Both the position numbers and the translations under genes were made by a program. From Perlabentimonas sp041656735 (GTDB taxonomy: Bacteria > Bacteroidota > Bacteroidia > Bacteroidales > Tenuifilaceae): 8,041 nt of DNA. The DNA lies in contig JBBACY010000081.1 in NCBI GenBank assembly GCA_041656735.1, positions 1 to 8,041 on the forward strand, given 5' to 3'. A model generated the notes under the pieces. It saw only the letters and a program-made list of their open reading frames with translations. It ran no database searches and was not told where the DNA came from. Shown one piece after another: positions 1 to 4,670 of this stretch (positions within the stretch are counted from its first letter, which is position 1; the number at the start of each line of letters is the position of its first letter).

Positions 1-118
1 ATCCGTTATAAAATTCCGTCAATATTCCGCCATTTCAGCTGGCTTTGGGGTAAAGTTTTTTTAAAATTCTTTCTTGTATATTGGTGTTACCGAGGTCTTT
101 GCGATTTTCCCCAATTGC
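1..118. other. Non-coding edge, no gene recognised
   Basis: AT-rich sequence between the left window edge and the first cassette-boundary palindrome. A plus-strand frame is open from base 1 to 198 but runs through the palindrome, and a minus-strand frame closes at 35-37. Neither has a recognisable product. By analogy with the other modules this would be the leader of a minus-strand gene lying beyond the left edge. Confidence 0.4.
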
Positions 119-248
119 ACCTAACGGCTGGGGGTGTGACCAGTTTGGGGGAGCGGAGCTGGGATTTATCCCACGTTAAGAAGCTTCCTGGGTGTTGACC
201 CGATTCCGTAACCCATTCATCCCAAATTGGTTACACCCCTTGTTAGGC
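119..248 (+). repeat. attC-like palindrome 1 (module boundary)
   Basis: Imperfect palindrome of about 130 bases starting ACCTAAC and ending GTTAGGC. These two ends fit the integron core consensus RYYYAAC / GTTRRRY. After CTAAC (121-125) come 5 unpaired bases, then the arm GGGGTGTGACCAGTTTGGG (131-149). It pairs with 221-239, which is followed by only 2 bases before GTTAG (242-246). Two left-arm G residues face T on the right, so the plus strand folds with wobble pairs. The interior holds small hairpins such as GGGATTTATCCC and GGGTGTTGACCC. It shares its layout with palindromes 2-4. attC identity is inferred; a different type of mobile palindrome is possible. Confidence 0.6.
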
Positions 249-315
249 ACTGGCATTCCTTCTTTTTAGTCATTTTATCTTTCAAATTTATTACTCTTAT
301 CATCACTTCTCGTGT

Positions 316-394
316 GCTGGCAAGACATACTCTTTTGCAATTTTAGGGCTAAGAGTTGGCTTGTGTGAATTGCAAATGTGTATGGCTTTCTGGC
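316..394 (+). repeat. Hairpin element A, paired with element B
   Basis: Inverted repeat ending 3 bases beyond the DUF5131 stop codon. Stem: CATAC (326-330), TCT (331-333), TTTGCAATT (334-342), a 25-base loop, then AATTGCAAA (368-376), TGT (377-379), GTATG (380-384). Weaker pairing continues outward to 316 and 394. The TCT/TGT internal loop and TTTGCAA core recur in element B (2395-2456), while the outer stem is different but still complementary. There is no T-run, so it does not look like an ordinary terminator. Confidence 0.6.
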
Positions 395-397
395 TAG

Positions 398-1150
398 CTA
401 TACTAATTCAAATTGTTTTTCTATTATTTCAGGATATTGTTGCCAAATCTGCCCATTTAACTCTTTCCCATTAACTTTCTTGTTTCTTTTTACTTTATCA
501 GCACCCCAAGTTCCCCATTGCTTAAAGAAAAATGCAACATCTGACTTTTCACATTGGTCTTTTATATTAATAACCCATTTTGCATCCATTGGACGTGCTT
601 TATTTCCACTTTCTCCTCCAACTATTACCCAATCTATGTTTTGTAAATTGATATCACCCAAATTTTCCAATAAAGGCTCAACCGATAAAAATAAAACACT
701 CGCTTTTAATTTTCTCAGATAGTCTATTCTTGGCAATCCTTGACTTTTATTTTCAACAGTAACACCAAGCCAAACATTTTTTGGAACTTTATTCTTTGAG
801 AAATATTCAAACATTCTATCAGCTCTTTTTGTCAAAACTTGGTAAGTGTGATGAGGTGTAGATTCGATTACTGTAAAAATTTTTTCTAAGTAATCAACAG
901 GCATTTCTTCGTGGAAAATATCACTCATAGAATTAACAAAAAAAACTGTCGGTTTTTTCTTTTTTAAAGGTTCGTTCAAACGAGAAGGAACGGTACAAAA
1001 CTCAAAACCATTTTCATAACCAATTGTACCAATCGCTTTTAATCTATTAGACATTGATTCTGCATAGCAGTTTTTACAACCAGCAGATATTTTTGTGCAT
1101 CCTGTCGACGGATTCCACGTTGCTTCTGTCCATTCTATTTTTGATGCCAT
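398..1150 (-). CDS. DUF5131 (phage Gp37/Gp68) three-Cys-motif protein
   Basis: This 250-residue protein matches the DUF5131 / phage Gp37-Gp68 family by its N-terminus WTEATWNPSTGC and the cluster C18-x6-C25-x2-C28 (the three-Cys motif, which could bind an iron-sulfur centre as in radical-SAM-like proteins). Other family landmarks are MSDIFHEEMP (about 75-84), VLTKRADRM (about 104-112), LGVTVENK, LSVEPLLE, VIVGGESG and FFKQWG. Length is normal for the family. The ATG lies 2 bases after the TAG stop of the TcmP gene, so the two are almost certainly co-transcribed and translationally coupled. This pairing is the known genomic association after which TcmP (three-Cys-motif partner) is named. The biochemical role is not established; the pair is often found in mobile or accessory regions. 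Family assignment is firm, function open. Confidence 0.9.
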   Translation of the reverse strand: MASKIEWTEATWNPSTGCTKISAGCKNCYAESMSNRLKAIGTIGYENGFEFCTVPSRLNEPLKKKKPTVFFVNSMSDIFHEEMPVDYLEKIFTVIESTPHHTYQVLTKRADRMFEYFSKNKVPKNVWLGVTVENKSQGLPRIDYLRKLKASVLFLSVEPLLENLGDINLQNIDWVIVGGESGNKARPMDAKWVINIKDQCEKSDVAFFFKQWGTWGADKVKRNKKVNGKELNGQIWQQYPEIIEKQFELV

Positions 1151-1152
1151 AA

Positions 1153-2325
1153 CTATATTATTTTAATCAGAACTTTGACATTCTTGTTCTTGTAATACTT
1201 GCTATAATCTTGATAAAAAGAATTTTTCCTAGCTTTCTTATTAGAATTAACGTCTAAAACTTCTATTTTGTTGTTGTTTTGTAGTTCTCGCAAAACTTCA
1301 TTTGTATGTTTTGGAAGAAACATATTTTTCAAAGTAAATTCATATAACTGGTTATTATTAATCTCGTTATTGTTTGAAATATATTCGATTAACTTATTTT
1401 TAAGACCATTGTATATTTCGGCTTTCTTTTCTGCTTTGAATTGGTCATCAAATAATCCTACTGCTTTGGGTTGTTCAAAACCTTCGCCTGTTTCCTCATT
1501 CAGACTCCATTTGACTTCAAGAGTTTTTTGTAAGCCATAAATACTTGGAGAGATAAAGAACATAGCATAATAATGTTTCTTATCGTCTCTTTGCAGATAA
1601 TAAGAAGCTGAATAAAATTTACTGTCAAAAGACAAAGCTTCTTTTATATGGTCGATGAACTCAAGTTCATTAGCCACTTTGTTGTTCCTAACAGGATGGT
1701 TTTGTGATGGAAAGAAACTATCAATAAAATCCTTCAATGCTTTTATCTCATAATCCTCATCACTTACAATCTTGCCAGTAAAACGATATATTTGAGAAAC
1801 AGGAAGGAATAAAATTACTTCTGTATTTTTCTTCTTTAACAAGTTAGATATTTGCTTACGACATATACCTTTATATCCGTAAGGGTCTATCAAGACAAGG
1901 TTTCTAACTTTTGTACTTTCTTTATTTACAAAAGTTGTTATTTGACTAAGAAAAGTTTCTGCATTTTTATTATAAAATCCTAAATTGCAATATTTATCTG
2001 CACTAACACTTTGTAAAAAATTTTCAACTCCGTCTATCTTTTCCTTAACTAAATCATTGACATATAATCCAACAGGTGTTAATTTTTTAGTTTGATGAGT
2101 GTAATAGCTTTCTTTTATAGCTTCGTATGCTAGAATTGGACTTCCTTTGGTTCCGTCTTTATATATACCTGTGCCACAAAAAACATCAAAAATATTTATA
2201 CAATCAGTAAATTCAGCAAGACGCAAAACTGGCAAATATCGTTTCAGATATGACTGATAATATTCTAGTTTTGCAACAGAATGCGGATACATTACATTTT
2301 TTGCACTATCTTTCTTTTTTACCAT
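1153..2325 (-). CDS. tcmP: Three-Cys-motif partner protein TcmP (methyltransferase-like)
   Basis: This 390-residue protein is recognised as TcmP by its N-terminal region (HSVAKLEYYQSYLKRYLPVL, residues 15-34), the glycine-rich motif FDVFCGTGIY (46-55), which resembles the S-adenosylmethionine loop of Rossmann methyltransferases, and IDPYGYKGI (146-154), similar to a DPPY-type motif IV. The C-terminal third (about 300-390) is lysine- and asparagine-rich and may be a winged-helix-like nucleic-acid-binding part; that is inferred only from its helical, basic character. It is the first gene of a two-gene unit with the DUF5131 gene directly behind it. The start is the ATG at 2323-2325, with an AT-rich leader and no clear Shine-Dalgarno, as usual in Bacteroidota. 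Substrate unknown. A defence or nucleic-acid-modification role fits the context but is not demonstrated. Confidence 0.87.
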   Translation of the reverse strand: MVKKKDSAKNVMYPHSVAKLEYYQSYLKRYLPVLRLAEFTDCINIFDVFCGTGIYKDGTKGSPILAYEAIKESYYTHQTKKLTPVGLYVNDLVKEKIDGVENFLQSVSADKYCNLGFYNKNAETFLSQITTFVNKESTKVRNLVLIDPYGYKGICRKQISNLLKKKNTEVILFLPVSQIYRFTGKIVSDEDYEIKALKDFIDSFFPSQNHPVRNNKVANELEFIDHIKEALSFDSKFYSASYYLQRDDKKHYYAMFFISPSIYGLQKTLEVKWSLNEETGEGFEQPKAVGLFDDQFKAEKKAEIYNGLKNKLIEYISNNNEINNNQLYEFTLKNMFLPKHTNEVLRELQNNNKIEVLDVNSNKKARKNSFYQDYSKYYKNKNVKVLIKII

Positions 2326-2349
2326 TTCAAATTATTATTATCTAACTTT

Positions 2350-2357
2350 CAAAGATA
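2350..2357 (-). promoter_or_regulatory. Candidate Bacteroidota -7 element before tcmP
   Basis: The minus strand reads TATCTTTG, an exact match to the Bacteroidota -7 consensus TAnnTTTG, 24 bases before the tcmP start codon. No convincing TTTG -33 element is found at the expected distance upstream, so this is a weak call from one short motif. Confidence 0.35.
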
Positions 2358-2394
2358 CTTACTTCTGTTTATCATCCCAGCGTGCTAAGGCAAA

Positions 2395-2456
2395 ATTGCT
2401 CTCTTTTGCAAATTTGGATTTGATGTCGGGTCGAGCGATTTGCAAATGTGAGCAAT
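2395..2456 (+). repeat. Hairpin element B, paired with element A
   Basis: Inverted repeat upstream of tcmP. Stem: ATTGCTC (2395-2401), TCT (2402-2404), TTTGCAAAT (2405-2413), a 24-base loop, then ATTTGCAAA (2438-2446), TGT (2447-2449), GAGCAAT (2450-2456). It keeps the same core, the same TCT/TGT internal loop and nearly the same loop size as element A, but its outer stem is ATTGCTC/GAGCAAT instead of CATAC/GTATG. That is compensatory variation. A and B lie on the two sides of the tcmP/DUF5131 pair in direct orientation. Confidence 0.6.
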
Positions 2457-2521
2457 GTGGGTTGGATTTCATATTTATATTTATCGTCTGTTTTCGGTTC
2501 GTTGCTCCGTCTTTAGCTTGT

Positions 2522-2651
2522 GCCTAACGTTGGGCAATATGGCATGAAGCGGATTGCGAGCGATTAACTATCAAACCGAGATGATGCCCAAACGGGCTAA
2601 CACCGCCCAAATTAAGCACTTCACCGCTTTTTGCTATATTGCGTGTTAGCA
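2522..2651 (+). repeat. attC-like palindrome 2 (module boundary)
   Basis: Imperfect palindrome of 130 bases with GCCTAAC (2522-2528) at the left and GTTAGCA (2645-2651) at the right. After CTAAC come 6 unpaired bases (GTTGGG), then CAATATGGCATGAAGCGG (2535-2552). It pairs with 2624-2641 over 18 positions, with two G·T wobbles and one T·T mismatch; 3 bases (CGT) then precede GTTAG. A small inner hairpin GCCC-AAAC-GGGC lies at about 2586-2597. The right end is 15 bases from the reverse transcriptase stop codon, the place an attC takes in a cassette. The right end does not fit the strict GTTRRRY consensus. Confidence 0.6.
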
Positions 2652-2666
2652 TTTCGGTGGTTATTG

Positions 2667-3863
2667 TCATACTATTTTTGTTTTCATTTCAAATTTAGCT
2701 ATACCGCCCGATAAATATACATAATTCCACCACCAAGCACTCAGGTTTTTAAAAATCATTTCTTTCCTTAGTTTGTAGCTTTTGTAATGTTTCATTATGC
2801 CCAAATATGAATTCATGCTGCTTTGGAAGGCTTGTTGCTCTTCTTTTGAGGGCTTATGGTCTCGGGCTATTTGGTTATGCTTTGCTATGGCATTGTAAAA
2901 GTTTCCTTTAGTTCTGTCGGCTATGTATATGCGGTTTGGCAAAATTACTGTTCCCAAGAATTTTACTCCTTTGCTGTAATGTTGCAAATATATTTTCTTA
3001 GGGTGAATTGTAACTTGTAATTCCGTTTGCAGATATTCTGACAATTGAGGAATAAGTTTCTTCAAATACTCTTTATCTTCATGCACTATCACAAAATCGT
3101 CAACGTATCTGCCGTAATATTGTATTTTCAAATCGTGTTTTACGAAATGGTCGAAGCTGTCCATGTAAAAATTAGCAAATACTTGGCTTGTTAAGTTACC
3201 TATGGGTAAACCGCAATTGGGTTGGCTGTGAAAAAGGCTTTTTGTTTGGGGTAAATCGCTCCAATCGCTTTTGCTACCTTTAATAATGCAATTTTTCGTA
3301 GGGTCGTTGTAAATGATTTGCTTGCAAAGTTTTATAACTAATTCTTTATCTGCTTGCTGATACTTTTCTTTTATAAACTGATCGAGTTTTGTAAATAGAA
3401 TGTTTTTGTTGATGCTCATAAAAAAGCCTTGCAAATCAAGTTTTAGTATGTAGCAGTCGCTTGAGTAATTTTTAGAACATTGCCTTATAAATTTATCAAC
3501 TCGCTGTATGCCAAAGTGTGTTCCTTTGCCCACTCTGCAACTGTAACTATCGTGTATAAACTGTTTTTCAAACAAATGGTTTAATTTTCCGATAATTAAG
3601 TGATGAACTACTCTATCTCTAAAATCGGCTGCAAAAATTTCTCGCTTAACAGGTTTGTCCACAACAAAAGCAATGGAACGACCTATTTGGTATGTTCCGC
3701 TGTTTATTTCTTCACATAGTTGCACCAAGCTATTTTCGTAGTCAATTTCAAATGCCAACGCATTGGTTGTATTTCGTTTATTTTTGCGACATTCGAAATA
3801 GGCAGTGAATAGTTCTTCAAGTTCAATTTTGGGTTGTGGTATGTCGAATAATGAAAGTTGCAC
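2667..3863 (-). CDS. DGR reverse transcriptase
   Basis: This 398-residue reverse transcriptase copies the TR RNA into mutated cDNA for retrohoming into the VR. Visible motifs: an RT1/2-like region with ADFRDRVVHHLI (79-90), motif A with KLDLQGFF (D143 catalytic), motif B with GLPIGNLTSQVFAN (218-231), the catalytic YVDDF (253-257; D255, D256) and KFLGTVI (301-307). IGNLTSQ in place of the QGxxxSP of group II intron enzymes is a hallmark of DGR reverse transcriptases. There is no maturase or endonuclease domain, and the length is normal for the class. The start codon is GTG (3861-3863): an in-frame TGA lies two codons upstream and the next methionine is far inside. It is the last gene of the DGR unit, about 97 bases after the TR, and the catalytic residues are intact. 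Confidence 0.96.
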   Translation of the reverse strand: MQLSLFDIPQPKIELEELFTAYFECRKNKRNTTNALAFEIDYENSLVQLCEEINSGTYQIGRSIAFVVDKPVKREIFAADFRDRVVHHLIIGKLNHLFEKQFIHDSYSCRVGKGTHFGIQRVDKFIRQCSKNYSSDCYILKLDLQGFFMSINKNILFTKLDQFIKEKYQQADKELVIKLCKQIIYNDPTKNCIIKGSKSDWSDLPQTKSLFHSQPNCGLPIGNLTSQVFANFYMDSFDHFVKHDLKIQYYGRYVDDFVIVHEDKEYLKKLIPQLSEYLQTELQVTIHPKKIYLQHYSKGVKFLGTVILPNRIYIADRTKGNFYNAIAKHNQIARDHKPSKEEQQAFQSSMNSYLGIMKHYKSYKLRKEMIFKNLSAWWWNYVYLSGGIAKFEMKTKIV

Positions 3864-3898
3864 AAATCAGTTTGTAAAGTTTAAAGTTTTTAAGAAAG

Positions 3899-3936
3899 AA
3901 AACCTATCAGCGCCTTTGCAGACGCTGACAGGTTTT
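3899..3936 (-). terminator. Strong hairpin between TR and RT gene
   Basis: Inverted repeat with 14-base arms (3899-3912 and 3923-3936) and a 10-base loop. All positions pair in the minus-strand transcript, one as G·U; the plus strand would have an A·C mismatch there. The stem ends in U residues followed by UUCUUUCUU, so it looks like an intrinsic terminator. It lies in the spacer between TR and reverse transcriptase, a region known in the Bordetella phage DGR to be needed in the RNA for cDNA synthesis. It could therefore end the TR RNA, act as its structural 3' part, or both. Confidence 0.6.
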
Positions 3937-3959
3937 CTGAAAAAATGGTTTGTTTAAAA

Positions 3960-4092
3960 TCCCGAACTGCACGCACATAGTTTGTGTTGTTCTTATTGTT
4001 GTTGTTCTGGTTGCCATTGTCGAAGTTCTGTTTCCACGCGTTGTTGTTATTGTACTCGGTAGAACTCCAATAGTAGGCACTAGCAAAACCGC
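3960..4092 (-). repeat. DGR template repeat (TR)
   Basis: This 133-base segment aligns without gaps to 4678-4810 in the target gene. On the coding strand it contains 48 adenines, concentrated in runs of AAC codons (11 AAC in the reading frame of the target). It differs from the VR at 20 positions, and 19 are adenines in the TR (9 A to T, 7 A to G, 3 A to C). The single exception is C to G opposite 4073. AAC codons allow wide amino acid change without creating stop codons. The GC-richer end facing the reverse transcriptase (about 3961-3981) is identical in both copies and corresponds to the IMH/IMH* end where homing starts. The match may extend weakly to 3950. Confidence 0.97.
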
Positions 4093-4098
4093 CAACCG

Positions 4099-4127
4099 CA
4101 AAAATAAAGGAGTTCATATAAATACAA
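4099..4127 (-). promoter_or_regulatory. Candidate promoter at the TR 5' edge
   Basis: The minus strand reads TTG (4127-4125), 18 bases, then TATTTTTG (4106-4099), close to the Bacteroidota promoter pattern TTTG-N(about 19-21)-TAnnTTTG. Transcription would start near 4092, right at the TR edge. The motifs are short and A/T-rich, so chance is possible. Confidence 0.33.
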
Positions 4128-4194
4128 GGCATCTCATATTTATTGTAGTATTACTCAAAAATGAATTGCTCCATATCAAGTAACGCTCATTTTA

Positions 4195-4212
4195 ACTGCT
4201 CAAAAGAGCAGT
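4195..4212 (-). other. Perfect 7-bp hairpin upstream of TR
   Basis: ACTGCTC (4195-4201), loop of four, GAGCAGT (4206-4212) is a perfect stem lying 103 bases before the TR on the transcribed strand. No U-run follows, so it is more likely RNA structure than a terminator. Confidence 0.45.
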
Positions 4213-4278
4213 CCCTTTATCGCTTTTAAACTAAACCTTGCTCGCTTGTATATGCCTTAACACATACAATTCTGGCAT

Positions 4279-4307
4279 TTACCGATTGGCATTACGCCAA
4301 CCGGTAA
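4279..4307 (-). other. 12-bp hairpin overlapping the avd stop codon
   Basis: TTACCGATTGGC (4279-4290), a 5-base loop, then GCCAACCGGTAA (4296-4307). All 12 positions pair in the minus-strand transcript, one as G·U; on the plus strand that position is an A·C mismatch. It covers the last codons and stop of avd. There is no following U-run. It could stabilise the avd mRNA end, or belong to the start of the template RNA. Confidence 0.45.
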
Positions 4308-4620
4308 TTTGTTTGCCTATGCTATCCATTAAACCAGATAGCTCGGCTTGCTTTTTTATTGCTAAAATTTTCATATCCACACAAAGGCGTATTTCAAATT
4401 TTAGCAATTCAAAATCATCTAAAAAGGTTTCCAAATAGACAACCTTATCCTTTGCCTTGTTGGCTCTATAAATACTCCTTACAAGTTGAATGGCGTCTCG
4501 TTTCATGTCTTGCCCAAGCGTATATTTATACTCACGAGGAAACTCCTGTGTATATAAAAACACCTTCTGAACAAGGGTGTAAACATCCTTAAAAACCTGT
4601 AATTCGTAGTATAATGCCAT
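4279..4620 (-). CDS. avd: DGR accessory variability determinant (Avd), four-helix bundle
   Basis: This 113-residue protein belongs to the bacterial Avd / S23-like four-helix-bundle family. It is almost entirely helix-forming, with the typical order LQVFKDVYTLVQKVFLYTQEFP, YTLGQDMKRDAIQLVRSIYRAN, a long acidic-basic helix (KDKVVYLETFLDDFELLKFEIRLC) and a last helix with ISLGL-like GLMDSIGKQITGW. In studied DGRs Avd forms a basic, barrel-shaped pentamer that binds the reverse transcriptase and nucleic acid and is needed for retrohoming. The ATG (4618-4620) lies 50 bases after the target stop, and the gene sits between VR and TR, the classic place. No Shine-Dalgarno is visible; a T-run is just upstream. 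A hairpin overlaps the stop. An ordinary S23-type protein is the only alternative, and the context argues strongly for Avd. Confidence 0.94.
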   Translation of the reverse strand: MALYYELQVFKDVYTLVQKVFLYTQEFPREYKYTLGQDMKRDAIQLVRSIYRANKAKDKVVYLETFLDDFELLKFEIRLCVDMKILAIKKQAELSGLMDSIGKQITGWRNANR

Positions 4621-4635
4621 AGCAAAAAAAATCGA

Positions 4636-4646
4636 CCGCTTCGCGG
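4636..4646 (-). other. Small GC hairpin just after the VR
   Basis: CCGC-GAA-GCGG on the minus strand, 31 bases beyond the VR end and followed 4 bases later by eight T residues. Many DGR target sites carry a hairpin or cruciform downstream of the VR that helps homing, but those stems are usually longer (7-10 bp). The T-run makes a weak terminator or attenuator between the target gene and avd an equal possibility. Confidence 0.4.
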
Positions 4647-4670
4647 ATAAATTGTTAAATAGATAAATGG

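Larger units (their letters stand above)
3899..4212 (-). ncRNA. Probable DGR template RNA region
   Basis: The stretch between avd and the reverse transcriptase gene (415 bases without a real gene) holds the TR with a hairpin on each side (4195-4212 and 3899-3936). In studied DGRs the TR is transcribed as a non-coding RNA that the reverse transcriptase and Avd use as template. The exact ends are not visible; these limits only enclose the recognised structure. A promoter-like match lies at 4099-4127. Short open frames here, including one of 80 codons that reads the TR, are by-products of the TR's relation to coding sequence. Confidence 0.55.

Noticed and set aside
35..120. Minus-strand charged peptide frame ending at 35-37, possibly a gene's C-terminus
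   Set aside because: It would have to read through palindrome 1, and no start or family match supports it.
1..198. Plus-strand frame open from the window edge
   Set aside because: It runs through palindrome 1, has no recognisable domain and opposes the direction of all real genes.
119..248. Palindromes read as rho-independent terminators
   Set aside because: They are about 130 bases long, have conserved ends and asymmetric spacers, lack U-runs and fold best on the strand opposite to the genes.
378..722. 114-codon plus-strand ORF
   Set aside because: Antisense to the well-supported DUF5131 gene, with no recognisable product.
2667..3863. Group II intron or retron interpretation of the reverse transcriptase
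   Set aside because: No maturase/endonuclease domain and no msr/msd structure. IGNLTSQ, Avd and an adenine-mutated TR/VR pair identify a DGR.
3907..4101. 64-codon minus-strand ORF rich in Thr and Arg
   Set aside because: A second frame through the same TR; repetitive composition comes from the AAC codons.
3890..4132. 80-codon minus-strand ORF containing an Asn-rich SSTEYNNNN stretch
   Set aside because: It is the template repeat read in the frame of the target gene. The TR is a non-coding template; the Asn run is the AAC-rich mutagenesis template.
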